Origin: Synechococcus sp. WH 8109
GTDB lineage: Bacteria; Cyanobacteriota; Cyanobacteriia; PCC-6307; Cyanobiaceae
NCBI RefSeq assembly: GCF_000161795.2
Contig: NZ_CP006882.1
Location: 2,046,001 to 2,110,000 of the forward strand
DNA: 64,000 bases
Reading direction: 5' to 3'
The notes below the pieces were generated by a model, which ran no database searches, was not told the DNA's origin, and worked only from the letters and a program-made list of their open reading frames with translations. Shown in pieces: positions 25,003-33,927 of the stretch; the stretch's first letter is position 1; every line of letters begins with the position of its first letter. The translations under genes and the position numbers were made by a program.

Positions 25003-25488
25003 TCACCACTTTTTGTAAGGCAGGAACTTGCCGCACATGGTGATTTTGACGCGATCGCCCTTGGGGTCCTCCACCTTGTCGACATCAAGCGTGAAGTCGA
25101 TCGCACTCATGATGCCGTCACCAAAGTGTTCCTGAATAACATCTTTCAGAGGCATTCCATAAACCTGCATGATCTCGTAGAAGCGATAGATCAAGGGATC
25201 AGTGGGGATCACCGGATCGAGGCTTCCCTTGGTGGGGAACTCCTGCAAAGCGGCGGTGATGGCTGGGTCAAGGGAGAGCAGCTCAGCCAGCTTTTCAGCC
25301 TCTTCTTTTGAAGCTGTGGCCTGTCCGTAAAACAGAGATGCAATCCAGACCTCATCAAGGCCTAGGGCTGCTTCCAGATCAGCAAAGCTCATGCCCTTGG
25401 CCTTCTTGGCAGCCATCAGGGTGGCGGTGACGGTCTCCTGGGAAGGAGCTGCCAACGACGGGGTCGGGGGAACAGCTGAAACAGTCAT
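25003..25488 (-). CDS. cynS: Cyanate hydratase (161 aa)
   Basis: Cyanase, converting cyanate and bicarbonate to ammonia and CO2. Catalytic residues are Arg102 and Glu105 ([13 protein letters not shown]) and Ser128 (GIMSAIDF), matching Arg96/Glu99/Ser122 of the E. coli enzyme. There is a short N-terminal extension before the HTH-like helical domain. No cyanate transporter genes are adjacent on either side within the window. A TATAAC -10-like box lies at 25505-25510, with a perfect inverted repeat further upstream, so expression is probably regulated by nitrogen. Confidence 0.95.
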   Translation of the reverse strand: MTVSAVPPTPSLAAPSQETVTATLMAAKKAKGMSFADLEAALGLDEVWIASLFYGQATASKEEAEKLAELLSLDPAITAALQEFPTKGSLDPVIPTDPLIYRFYEIMQVYGMPLKDVIQEHFGDGIMSAIDFTLDVDKVEDPKGDRVKITMCGKFLPYKKW

Positions 25489-25526
25489 GATTGAACGAAA
25501 AATTGTTATAGCCGCTTCAAAAACAG

Positions 25527-25543
25527 CGTTCCAAGCTGGAACG
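25527..25543 (-). promoter_or_regulatory. Inverted repeat upstream of cynS promoter
   Basis: Perfect seven-base inverted repeat CGTTCCA-AGC-TGGAACG. Its centre is about 28 bases upstream of a TATAAC hexamer (25505-25510, minus strand), near where an activator such as NtcA would sit, but it does not match GTA-N8-TAC. It may be the operator of another regulator, or a leader hairpin if transcription starts further upstream. Confidence 0.4.
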
Positions 25544-25684
25544 TCTCAGCAGCCTTGAAACTGTTGCGCAAACGCTGACTGAACAATGAAGCATCAACTA
25601 CAAAACAACATCCTGTTTTGAAGCAAAAAGCACAGCCAACAGTCTCTAAGTAGGGGGAAATTAGTTTCAAAGAAGAAATTTGCA

Positions 25685-25855
25685 ATGAGCCAATTCTTCC
25701 AATCCGTGGCGACCCTGCTGCAGGCGCAATTCCTTCCACCAACAACTGCTCCCCAACTGATGCTGGAGCGGCTCTATTACGCCGAAGGACGCCACCACCC
25801 ACAGCACCCACGCCATGGCAGCTTCGAAGGGCTATCCCGGCTGAGCAGGCCCTGA
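25685..25855 (+). CDS. Small protein (56 aa)
   Basis: Complete ORF beginning MSQFFQSVATLLQAQF, with an amphipathic N-terminal helix, then MLERLYYAEGRHHPQHPRHG, a His/Arg-rich turn, and a basic end LSRLSRP. The purine-rich AAAGAAGAAA lies about six bases upstream of the ATG. It sits alone between cynS (divergent) and the TrpD2-like gene, 72 bases before the latter. Not recognised. A helix followed by a His-rich tail could bind a metal or a membrane surface, but this is speculation. Confidence 0.5.
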   Translation: MSQFFQSVATLLQAQFLPPTTAPQLMLERLYYAEGRHHPQHPRHGSFEGLSRLSRP

Positions 25856-25927
25856 GCTTTCGTAGCAATTGCTACCCCTGCTGGGTCAGTCGCTCCTGAA
25901 GACTGATCACAGCTTGAGGCCGGACCT

Positions 25928-26998
25928 TTGACGAGCGCAGTTCTCTCCGGCCGAGACCGCTTCAAGCAGCACCTGCGCAAGGTGGGAAGCGGTGAACACA
26001 CCAGCAAAGGAATGAGTCGCGAGGAAGCGGCTGATGCCATGGAGCTGATGCTGCAGGGCGAAGCGACGCCCGCACAGATCGGCGCCTTCCTGATTGCCCA
26101 TCGCATCCGACGGCCCGAACCTCAGGAACTCACGGGGATGCTCGACACCTACCAAGCCCATGGCCCGGTGCTGGAATCCACTGCTGGCAGTCGAGCACCG
26201 TTGTGTTTCGGCATGCCCTACGACGGGCGCACGCGCACAGCGCCGATTTACCCGCTCACCGCGCTGGTGCTGCTGGCCTGTGGTCAGCCGGTGGTTCTGC
26301 AGGGCGGTGACCGGATGCCTATCAAATACGGCGTCACCGCTGTTGATCTGTTCCGCCTTCTAGATCTCGACCTCACAGGTCTGCCGATCAGCGCCGTTGC
26401 CGACGGGTTCCAGCAGAACGGTTTCGCCCTGATCCACCAACCGGATCACTTCCCCATTGCGGAAACCCTTATCGGCTACCGCGAAGAACTGGGCAAACGT
26501 CCCCCGGTTGCCAGCCTGGAACTGCTCTGGACACCCCACCAAGGCGACCACCTCCTCGTGAGTGGCTTTGTCCACCCACCCACAGAAGCTCGCGCCTGGG
26601 AAGCCCTGAGGCAAGCCGGCGAAACCGATGTTCTCACCGTGAAGGGGTTGGAAGGAGGCACCGACCTGCCCATCGGCCGAGCCTGCATCACAGCCCGAGT
26701 GCGGAACGGCAAAGCGGAACGATTGATCCTGCACCCCCGTGACCATGGCTGTCACGACGCCGATGTGGAATGGGCTGACGACAACACTTGGGCCGATCAG
26801 GCGCGAAACGCCTTGCAGCACAAAGGCCCTCTTTGTGACGCTGTGCGCTGGAACGCCGGCGCCTATCTGTGGTTCTCCGGCTGCAGTGAGTCCCTAGAAC
26901 AAGGCATTCAACGGGCAGCGTCTGCTCTGCAAACGGGCCAGGCCCAAGCAATGCTCGATCAACTCTGCACTTGGCGGAGCAGCTTGACCATCCGATAA
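25928..26998 (+). CDS. Anthranilate phosphoribosyltransferase-like protein (356 aa)
   Basis: Glycosyltransferase family 3 protein resembling the TrpD2/YbiB group: helical N-domain MSREEAADAMELMLQGEATPAQIGAFLIAHR (about residues 29-59), then VLQGGDRMPIKYG. The classic phosphate-binding loop of TrpD (GTGGD) is not seen, so tryptophan synthesis is unlikely. The YbiB group has been reported to bind nucleic acids. It starts at TTG 25928 with no better ATG near. The 3' end overlaps the convergent GNAT gene by 40 bases. Confidence 0.75.
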   Translation: MTSAVLSGRDRFKQHLRKVGSGEHTSKGMSREEAADAMELMLQGEATPAQIGAFLIAHRIRRPEPQELTGMLDTYQAHGPVLESTAGSRAPLCFGMPYDGRTRTAPIYPLTALVLLACGQPVVLQGGDRMPIKYGVTAVDLFRLLDLDLTGLPISAVADGFQQNGFALIHQPDHFPIAETLIGYREELGKRPPVASLELLWTPHQGDHLLVSGFVHPPTEARAWEALRQAGETDVLTVKGLEGGTDLPIGRACITARVRNGKAERLILHPRDHGCHDADVEWADDNTWADQARNALQHKGPLCDAVRWNAGAYLWFSGCSESLEQGIQRAASALQTGQAQAMLDQLCTWRSSLTIR

Positions 26999-27426
26999 CG
27001 CTCGAAAGGAACGCCTCCAATCAGGATCGTCTCCGGCACTTCCACACACCAGCCGCGTCGCTCCAGCAACGGTCGGCTGAACTGGCTGGCCTCCGTTCGC
27101 AGGTGCCGGACGCCGGACGCCAGCGCATCCGCTTCAATCCGATTCAAAAGCGCATTGCCATGCCCGCGCCTCGAGGCACTACCGCGGCAGTAAAGCAACG
27201 ACAGACGATCTTCGGGATGGCGGATCGCAAACGCTGAACCATCGGTGGTGAGCCATCCCGAGCCTTCCCGAAAACTCGCGTCGAGCACGCCGGGCAACCA
27301 AGCCAGGGCCGCCCAAGCCCTGACTTGTTCATCTGAATAAAGGAGGGGAGCCTGCGATTCGATCGCATCGGCATAGATCTCCCGCAAGAGCGGTTGATCC
27401 TCCGGAGCAATCGGACGCAAAGCCAT
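26959..27426 (-). CDS. GNAT-family N-acetyltransferase (155 aa)
   Basis: Start MALRPIAPEDQPLLREIYADAI, the usual opening of a GNAT fold. The acetyl-CoA loop region reads YCRGSASRRGHGNALLNRIE, an R/Q-x-x-G-x-G/A-type motif, followed by RRGWCVEV and FERYRMVK. It is likely to acetylate a small molecule or a protein amine; the substrate is unknown. Its start codon overlaps that of the MFS gene on the opposite strand. Confidence 0.82.
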   Translation of the reverse strand: MALRPIAPEDQPLLREIYADAIESQAPLLYSDEQVRAWAALAWLPGVLDASFREGSGWLTTDGSAFAIRHPEDRLSLLYCRGSASRRGHGNALLNRIEADALASGVRHLRTEASQFSRPLLERRGWCVEVPETILIGGVPFERYRMVKLLRQVQS

Positions 27427-28714
27427 GGCAGCCGCCTGTTGGAATGTGAGTCTCTCCTGCGTGGCAGCAAGCTTGCAGCGTCCTCGGATTCCCACACTGC
27501 TCAGCGCGTTTCTCACGCTGCTTAACGACCGGCTCAGCGAAAGCATTGTTTTTCCGCTGTTGCCCTTTCTCCTCGCCCAGTTCGCCCCAGACGGACGAAC
27601 CCTGGGTCTGTTGGCGGGAAGCTATGCCCTCGCTCAGTTCCTGGTCACCCCGTTGATCGGCGCGCTGAGTGATCGGTACGGCCGCCGCCCCGTGATCAGC
27701 ATCTGCGTTGCAGGATCCGTCGTGGGACTCGGCCTTTTTGCGGTGACGGTTTCACTGCCTTGGCCCAGCCAAAGCCTGCTTCCCCTGTTGCTGCTGTTCG
27801 CAGCTCGGATCATTGACGGCATCAGTGGGGGTACGGCAGCGACGGCCAGCGCGGTGCTGGCGGACATCACTCCTCCCGACAAGCGGGCCCGTGCCTTCGG
27901 CTTGATTGGCGTTGCCTTTGGCTTTGGGTTCATCCTTGGGCCCTTTGTTGGCGGGCAACTGGCCCAGGTGGCGGTGTCCCTTCCCGTTTGGGTGGCCACA
28001 GGCTTTGCTGCTCTCAACCTCTTGGTGGTGCTCAATCTGCTGCCAGAAACCCATCCTCAGGACTCGCGCAAAAGCCTGCCCAGAAAACGCGATCTAAATC
28101 CGTTTGCACGACTCAGCCAGGTGCTGATGAACCCCAGCGTGGGGCGACTGTGCGGAGCTTTTTTCCTGTTCTTTCTGGCCTTCAACGGGTTCACCGCCAT
28201 CCTGGTGCTCTATTTCAAGCAGCGCTTCGGCTGGGGCCCTGAATTGGCCACCACTGCGTTCCTTGTCGTAGGGGTCGTCGCCACCGTGGTTCAAGGAGGG
28301 CTGATCGGGCCCCTGGTGAAACGGTTTGGTGAATGGCGGCTGACCTTACTGGGCCTGGGCCTAGTGATCATTGGATGCCTGCTAATCCCCAGCGTCGGTG
28401 CATCCGATCGGGCCGGCGCAATCTTCACCGCCGTCGGCATCCTGGCCCTGGGCACCGGCTTGGTCACACCAAGCCTGCGCAGCCTGGTGTCGCGACGCCT
28501 GGGTCGGGAGGGGCAAGGAAGCGCCCTCGGCAGCCTTCAGGCCCTGCAGAGTTTGGGAAGTTTTCTCGGTCCCCCCCTGGCAGGATTGAGCTACGACCTT
28601 CTGGGTCCAGTGAGCCCCTTTGCTGCTGCGGCAACCGTGCTGGTAATCGTGATCGGCCTTGTGGCCGGCAGCCCTCTGCCGGCCATCTCCGACACACAAC
28701 CAAGCCAGTCCTGA
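27425..28714 (+). CDS. MFS transporter, tetracycline-resistance-like (up to 429 aa)
   Basis: Twelve predicted helices with MFS motif A GALSDRYGRRPV between helices 2 and 3, and the motif C-like GFGFILGPFVGG. It resembles the TetA/drug:H+ antiporter group, so export is likely. The true start is uncertain: the ATG at 27425 overlaps the GNAT start on the other strand, and a GTG at 27446 would give a more usual short N-terminus before helix 1. Substrate unknown. Confidence 0.85.
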   Translation: MAAACWNVSLSCVAASLQRPRIPTLLSAFLTLLNDRLSESIVFPLLPFLLAQFAPDGRTLGLLAGSYALAQFLVTPLIGALSDRYGRRPVISICVAGSVVGLGLFAVTVSLPWPSQSLLPLLLLFAARIIDGISGGTAATASAVLADITPPDKRARAFGLIGVAFGFGFILGPFVGGQLAQVAVSLPVWVATGFAALNLLVVLNLLPETHPQDSRKSLPRKRDLNPFARLSQVLMNPSVGRLCGAFFLFFLAFNGFTAILVLYFKQRFGWGPELATTAFLVVGVVATVVQGGLIGPLVKRFGEWRLTLLGLGLVIIGCLLIPSVGASDRAGAIFTAVGILALGTGLVTPSLRSLVSRRLGREGQGSALGSLQALQSLGSFLGPPLAGLSYDLLGPVSPFAAAATVLVIVIGLVAGSPLPAISDTQPSQS

Positions 28715-28759
28715 TTGCTACGTTTCAGCTAAAGACACCAGCGCCGAGCCGATCAGCCC

Positions 28760-30898
28760 ATGTGCGCAGCAGCCTTAGCTCCGGAGCACTACATCAACCG
28801 GGAGCTGAGCTGGATTGCCTTCAACGAGAGGGTGCTGGCTCAGGCCCTGGATCCGCGCACACCTCTGCTCGATCAAGCCAAGTTCAGCGCCATCTTCAGC
28901 AACAACCTCGACGAATTCTTCATGGTTCGCGTGGCGTCACTGAAGTCTCAGGTGGAGGCGGGCGTCAACAAACCGAGTGAAGATGGCAAATCGCCCTTGG
29001 AGCAGCTGCTGGCGATCCGAGAGCGATTGATTCCCCTGCTGCGAGAGCAACAGGTGCATTACCGACAGCACCTGAGGCCGAAGCTGCTGGAACACAGAAT
29101 TGAGCTGCTGGATTACAAACAGCTCAACGACGACCAACGCCAGTGGGTTGACAACACCTTTCAGACGTCGGTGTTTCCGGTGCTCACTCCCCTGGCAGTG
29201 GACCCGGCCCATCCGTTCCCCTTCGTTAGCAACCTGAGCCTGAACGTTGCAGCGGTGGTTGTTGATCCGGAAACGGGACAACGGCAATTTGCACGGGTCA
29301 AAGTTCCCCAGAAAAATCTTCCTCGCTTCATCGCCATCCCCTCGAATCTGAGCGGCCAGGAGCACAATCCCGTTCACACCGCAATCGCACTCGAACAGGT
29401 GATCGCCTTCAACCTGAAGGAGCTGTTCCCTGGCATGACAATCGAGGGGCACTACTTCTTCCGCGTGACGCGGGATGCAGATCTCGAGCTGAGGGATCTG
29501 GAAGCCGACGACCTGATGCTGGCGCTGGAACAGGGATTGCGAAAGCGACGGATGGGCGGAGAGGTGGTGCGCCTCGAGGTGCCCAACGAGATGCCTCAGG
29601 ACGTGGTGGAGATGCTGATGACGGGACTCAGCGTTGAAGAAGGAGATCTCTACGTGATCGATGGCCCCCTGGGCCTGGACGACCTGCTCAGCCTGACTTC
29701 ACTACCGCTACCGAACCTCAAGAGCCCAACCCACGGAGGCCAGACGCCGACGCTGCTTGCCCGCAGTCAGCAGCACCTGCTCGACGAGGGAGCGATCAAA
29801 CCGGATGAGTTCAAATCAATCTTCTCGGTAATTCGCCGTCAGGACATCCTCTTGCACCATCCCTATGAGCTGTTCTCGACAACCGTCGAAGAGTTCATCA
29901 ACCAGGCGGCGGACGATCCACAGGTGATGGGCATCAAGATGACGCTCTACCGCACCTCAAAAGACTCGCCGATCATCGCTGCACTGATCCGTGCCGCCGA
30001 AAACGGCAAGCAAGTGATGGCACTGGTGGAATTGAAAGCACGATTTGACGAAGACAACAACATCCAATGGGCCCGGCACCTGGAGCAGTCCGGGGTGCAT
30101 GTGGTCTACGGAGTGCTGGGGCTGAAAACCCATACCAAGATTGTTCTGGTGGTGCGCAAGGAGAAGGAAAAGCTTCAGAGCTATGTACACATCGGCACGG
30201 GCAACTACAACTCCAAAACCTCCAAGCTCTACACCGACCTGGGCCTACTCACGGCAAACCAGGAACTGGGGCAAGACCTGGTGGAACTGTTTAATTACCT
30301 CACCGGTTTTTCTAAGCAGCAAAGTTTTCGTCGCCTGCTCGTGGCCCCCGTCACCCTGCGGAAAGGCATGGAGCTGTTGATCCGCCGCGAAATTGAACAT
30401 GCTCAGCAGGGCCGAGAGGCTGTGATCCGAGCGAAGATGAATTCGCTTGTGGATCCAACGATCATTGCGCTTCTTTATGAAGCATCCCAAGCCGGAGTGA
30501 CGATCGAATTGATCATTCGCGGCATGTGCAGCCTCTATCCCAGTCGCGAAGGGCTGAGTGAAAACATTCGGGTGATCAGCATCATCGGCCCGTTCCTGGA
30601 ACACTCAAGAATCTTTTCGTTCGCCAACGGCGGCGCTCCGGAGGTGTACATCGGCAGTGCCGACTGGATGAGCCGCAACCTCGACCGCCGCATTGAAGCG
30701 GTCACACCGATCGAACACCCCGAACATCGCCAGAAACTGGAACGCCTGCTGCAGCTCTACTTCAATGACAACCAGGGCGCCTGGGACATGCAGAGCGACG
30801 GCACATTTGTGCAGCGCAAACCCGAAAATGGTGACTCAGAACGTAATTCCCAGATTCAATTGGTAAAAGAATGGAGCAACGGCATCCAAGCCTTGTGA
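28760..30898 (+). CDS. ppk: Polyphosphate kinase (712 aa)
   Basis: PPK1, which polymerises phosphate from ATP. It begins YINRELSWIAFNERVLAQA, typical of the N domain. The C domains hold the autophosphorylated His region HIGTGNYNSKTSK, the partner region GLKTHTKIVLVVR, and AALIRAAENGKQVMALVELKARF nearby (about residues 403-425). The C-terminus has IGSADWMSRNLDRRIE. Length is typical. It probably stores phosphate as granules. About 200 bases without a gene follow before the sigma factor. Confidence 0.96.
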   Translation: MCAAALAPEHYINRELSWIAFNERVLAQALDPRTPLLDQAKFSAIFSNNLDEFFMVRVASLKSQVEAGVNKPSEDGKSPLEQLLAIRERLIPLLREQQVHYRQHLRPKLLEHRIELLDYKQLNDDQRQWVDNTFQTSVFPVLTPLAVDPAHPFPFVSNLSLNVAAVVVDPETGQRQFARVKVPQKNLPRFIAIPSNLSGQEHNPVHTAIALEQVIAFNLKELFPGMTIEGHYFFRVTRDADLELRDLEADDLMLALEQGLRKRRMGGEVVRLEVPNEMPQDVVEMLMTGLSVEEGDLYVIDGPLGLDDLLSLTSLPLPNLKSPTHGGQTPTLLARSQQHLLDEGAIKPDEFKSIFSVIRRQDILLHHPYELFSTTVEEFINQAADDPQVMGIKMTLYRTSKDSPIIAALIRAAENGKQVMALVELKARFDEDNNIQWARHLEQSGVHVVYGVLGLKTHTKIVLVVRKEKEKLQSYVHIGTGNYNSKTSKLYTDLGLLTANQELGQDLVELFNYLTGFSKQQSFRRLLVAPVTLRKGMELLIRREIEHAQQGREAVIRAKMNSLVDPTIIALLYEASQAGVTIELIIRGMCSLYPSREGLSENIRVISIIGPFLEHSRIFSFANGGAPEVYIGSADWMSRNLDRRIEAVTPIEHPEHRQKLERLLQLYFNDNQGAWDMQSDGTFVQRKPENGDSERNSQIQLVKEWSNGIQAL

Positions 30899-31068
30899 TT
30901 CTTTTGGTTTTGAGAAGTGAATGCGTCTGTGACGTTCGATACACAACATTGCTTCAAAAACAAACTTGAAGTAGCCACGATCACAGCCAAATCAGTTGCT
31001 TTGAAAGGCCAAAGATTCAGCTCCTGAAATTCTTTCGATTCGAAACAGTCAGCGCCGTTGCCTGGTGC

Positions 31069-31074
31069 TAAGTT
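31069..31074 (+). promoter_or_regulatory. Extended -10 box before the sigma factor gene
   Basis: TAAGTT preceded by TG and one base (TGC-TAAGTT), an extended -10 arrangement about 30 bases before the sigma factor start. No good -35 is visible. It implies a short leader of roughly 25 bases. Confidence 0.35.
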
Positions 31075-31104
31075 CAGCCCAAATTCATTCAGGAGACCAG
31101 GGTG

Positions 31105-32091
31105 ATGGGGATCCCTCTGGAATCTTCCGGCACGACAAAAAAGTCGTCTCGGAAGGAACCTGCGTTGCCGTCCACCGGACGTCGACCATCAACTCGACAA
31201 GGAGGCCGGCTTGCCACCGACTCCATAGGTTTTTATCTGAGCAGCATCGGACGCATCCCCTTGCTGACGGCAGCTGAAGAAATCGAGCTTGCACATCATG
31301 TGCAGGCGATGAAGCAACTTCAGGAGCTACCGGAAGAGGAGCTGACCTCCCGGCATCGCCACAAGATCCGCATGGGCAAACGCGCCCGCGACCGGATGAT
31401 GGCCGCCAACCTCCGCCTTGTGGTGAGCGTGGCGAAGAAATACCAGAACCAGGGCCTGGAGCTGCTCGATCTGGTTCAGGAAGGTGCCATCGGCCTGGAA
31501 CGTGCGGTCGACAAGTTCGACCCCGCCATGGGCTACAAATTTTCCACCTATGCCTACTGGTGGATTCGCCAAGGCATGACACGGGCCATCGACAACAGCG
31601 CCCGCACCATTCGCCTGCCGATCCACATCAGCGAAAAGCTCTCCAAGATGCGTCGCATCTCCCGGGAGTTGTCCCACCGTTTCGGCCGTCAACCGAATCG
31701 GCTGGAATTGGCGAGTGCCATGGGAATCGAACCCCGGGAACTGGAGGATCTGATCTCCCAAAGCGCACCTTGTGCATCACTCGATGCCCATGCCCGTGGC
31801 GAGGAAGATCGCAGCACCCTGGGAGAATTGATCCCGGATCCCAACGGTGAAGAGCCGATGGAAGGGATGGATCGCAGCATCCAGAAGGAACATCTGGGAG
31901 GCTGGCTGTCGCAGTTGAACGAGCGCGAGCAGAAGATTCTGAAGTTGCGGTTCGGTCTCGGCGGTGAAGAGCCTCTAACCCTTGCGGAAATCGGTCGTCA
32001 GATCAATGTGTCCCGTGAGCGCGTTCGACAGCTCGAGGCCAAAGCGATTCTCAAGTTGCGCGCGATGACCAACCACCAACAAGCCGCCTAA
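31105..32091 (+). CDS. Group 2 sigma-70 factor (328 aa)
   Basis: RNA polymerase sigma factor without region 1.1. Region 1.2 is SIGFYLSSIGRIPLLTAAEEIELA, region 2 holds NLRLVVSVAKKYQNQG, LLDLVQEG and YAYWWIRQGMTRAID, and region 4 holds LNEREQKILKLRFGLGG with the helix-turn-helix SRERVRQLEAKAILKLR. It belongs to the SigB-SigE type non-essential factors of cyanobacteria that respond to stress, light or nitrogen. A clear AGGAG at 31091-31095 precedes a GTG (31102) and this ATG (31105); spacing allows either. Six bases separate the stop from the phytol kinase-like start. Confidence 0.92.
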   Translation: MGIPLESSGTTKKSSRKEPALPSTGRRPSTRQGGRLATDSIGFYLSSIGRIPLLTAAEEIELAHHVQAMKQLQELPEEELTSRHRHKIRMGKRARDRMMAANLRLVVSVAKKYQNQGLELLDLVQEGAIGLERAVDKFDPAMGYKFSTYAYWWIRQGMTRAIDNSARTIRLPIHISEKLSKMRRISRELSHRFGRQPNRLELASAMGIEPRELEDLISQSAPCASLDAHARGEEDRSTLGELIPDPNGEEPMEGMDRSIQKEHLGGWLSQLNEREQKILKLRFGLGGEEPLTLAEIGRQINVSRERVRQLEAKAILKLRAMTNHQQAA

Positions 32092-32096
32092 GCAAC

Positions 32097-32747
32097 TTGC
32101 TTTCCTTCACCGGACCAATCGCCATCCTGATCTGGATGGCGATGGTGACAGTAGGTGCTGTGTTGTGTCGTCGGCTTCGGCCGAACCAACGGGAACTGAG
32201 CCGAAAGATTGTGCATATCGGAACCGGAGCCGTGGTTCCTTTGGCCTGGTTCTTTCAAATTCCCTTCGTCGTTGCCCTGCTTGTCGCGGCAGTCATCACC
32301 CTTGTGACGGCGTTGAACCACCAATGGCGCTTTATCCCCGCCGTTGAAGATATTGATCGCAACAGCTACGGCACCATTGCCTACGGCATCGCGATCACAA
32401 TGCTGCTTGTGTTGTTCTGGCCAACCCGAGCCGATGCGGTGTCCGCTGGGGTTCTCGTGATGGCCCTGGGGGATGGCCTTGCAGGGTTGATCGGCCGCAA
32501 CGTCGAGTCCCCGAAATGGGTTCTTTTTGGTCAGACCAAATCAAGTGTCGGCACGATGACCATGGCCGTTGTCTCAAGCCTGGTGCTGATCGGCCTGGCG
32601 CGATGGTCGGGGGCTGACCTGTCCCTTCCGGCAACCCTTGGCATGGTCGCCATCGCAACCGGGCTGGAACAGCTCAGCTGGGGCGGTCTCGACAACCTCA
32701 GCGTTCCCCTCAGCGTTGGAGTGCTGTGGAGTCAACTTGTCGTCTGA
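32097..32747 (+). CDS. Phytol/dolichol kinase-like membrane protein (216 aa)
   Basis: CTP-dependent polyprenol kinase family with six to seven helices. Marks are ELSRKIVHIGTGAVVPLAW near the N-terminus and MALGDGLAGLIGR plus FGQTKSSVGTM, the nucleotide-binding part, in the middle. In cyanobacteria the family includes VTE5-type phytol kinase, which recycles phytol from chlorophyll for tocopherol and chlorophyll synthesis; that is the likely role. It starts at TTG 32097, six bases after the sigma factor stop. It converges on the DAHP synthase gene. Confidence 0.82.
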   Translation: MLSFTGPIAILIWMAMVTVGAVLCRRLRPNQRELSRKIVHIGTGAVVPLAWFFQIPFVVALLVAAVITLVTALNHQWRFIPAVEDIDRNSYGTIAYGIAITMLLVLFWPTRADAVSAGVLVMALGDGLAGLIGRNVESPKWVLFGQTKSSVGTMTMAVVSSLVLIGLARWSGADLSLPATLGMVAIATGLEQLSWGGLDNLSVPLSVGVLWSQLVV

Positions 32748-32763
32748 GCAAAGGCGTTGATGC

Positions 32764-33831
32764 TCAGGCGGTGACCGTCTGTTTGCGACTGGCCACGGCC
32801 GCGGCCAGATCATCCAACAAAGCTTCGGTGGTCTCGAGGCTGATGCAGGCATCAGTGACGCTCTGGCCATAGGTCAGCTGCGTCAGGTCGGCGTTCAGTT
32901 TCTGGTTGCCTTCCACCAGATGGCTCTCAATCATCACGCCCATCACGTGGTTGGAGCCACCTCGCAACTGCTCGGCAACGCTGGCCAGGACGTCCGCCTG
33001 TCGGCGGAAGTCTTTGTTGCTGTTGGCATGGCTGCAATCCACCATCAGACGATCCTGCAGACCGGCCTTTCTCAACTCGGCTGCGGACTCCTCCACAGCC
33101 TCCAGGTGGTAATTGCTGCCTTGGCTGCCGCCACGCAGCACGAGGTGGCCATAGGGATTACCCGTGGTGCTGACGATCGAGGCATGACCCTCGCGATTGA
33201 TGCCGAGAAAGTGATGCGGCTTCGCTGCCGCCTGCATGGCATTGATCGCGATGGTGGCGCTGCCATTGGTGCTGTTCTTGTAGCCAATCGGCATCGACAG
33301 TCCTGAGGCCATTTCACGGTGGGTCTGACTTTCCGTCGTCCTGGCGCCGATTGCAGTCCAGCTGATCAAATCGGCGATGTACTGCGGAACCACAGGATCG
33401 AGCAGTTCCGTTGCAGCAGGCATCCCCTCACGGGAGAGATCCAACAGCAATCCCCGAGCCCGCCGCAGACCGGTATTGATGTCGTAGGAGTTATCGAGGT
33501 GAGGATCGTTGATCAACCCCTTCCAGCCGACCGTGGTGCGTGGCTTCTCGAAATACACCCTCATCACCACCTCGAGCTGATCCTTCAAGCGCTCGCGGAT
33601 CGGAGCCAGGCGCTGGGCATACTCCCGGGCAGCTTTGACGTCATGCACGGAGCAGGGACCCACCACCACCAGCAAGCGCTGATCACGGCCACTGAGGATC
33701 TCTTGAATGCGCTGGCGAGCGGATGCAACGGTCTCGAGCGCCGCAGCGTCCATGGGCAACTCCTGATGCAACACAGCAGGGGCCACCAAGGGACGTGTCT
33801 CCACCACATGCAAATCGGAGGTGGTGGCCAT
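32764..33831 (-). CDS. 3-deoxy-7-phosphoheptulonate synthase (DAHP synthase, 355 aa)
   Basis: First enzyme of the shikimate pathway, condensing PEP and erythrose 4-phosphate. It is the AroFGH type I-alpha class: [49 protein letters not shown] and [11 protein letters not shown] are all present. I begin at ATG 33831 ([11 protein letters not shown]). Members of this class are normally feedback-inhibited by one aromatic amino acid; which one cannot be told. It lies divergent from acnB. Confidence 0.94.
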   Translation of the reverse strand: MATTSDLHVVETRPLVAPAVLHQELPMDAAALETVASARQRIQEILSGRDQRLLVVVGPCSVHDVKAAREYAQRLAPIRERLKDQLEVVMRVYFEKPRTTVGWKGLINDPHLDNSYDINTGLRRARGLLLDLSREGMPAATELLDPVVPQYIADLISWTAIGARTTESQTHREMASGLSMPIGYKNSTNGSATIAINAMQAAAKPHHFLGINREGHASIVSTTGNPYGHLVLRGGSQGSNYHLEAVEESAAELRKAGLQDRLMVDCSHANSNKDFRRQADVLASVAEQLRGGSNHVMGVMIESHLVEGNQKLNADLTQLTYGQSVTDACISLETTEALLDDLAAAVASRKQTVTA

Positions 33832-33927
33832 GGCTGGACGCGAGACTCCGACCAAGGCTACGCACCCCGCTCACTTGCAACAGACACGGTCCGGAAGAAT
33901 GGTGGTCATCCCTGCACAGAGATCTCA

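Noticed and set aside
25642-25656. GTA-N8-TTA half-match to NtcA near cynS
   Set aside because: Only one intact half-site and poor position relative to the TATAAC box.
30949-30972. Inverted repeat CTTCAA/TTGAAG after ppk
   Set aside because: The sequence resembles the GAAG part of the shared hairpin but lacks the TTC-(C/G)TTTT-GAA tip and has no T-tract; too weak to call.
30971-30984. GTA-N8-CAC near-match to NtcA before the sigma factor gene
   Set aside because: A single mismatch pattern like this is frequent by chance, and no -10 lies at the right spacing.
33319-33927. Upstream extension of the acnB frame
   Set aside because: Lies antisense to the DAHP synthase gene; AcnB normally starts at the LSAYRELA segment.
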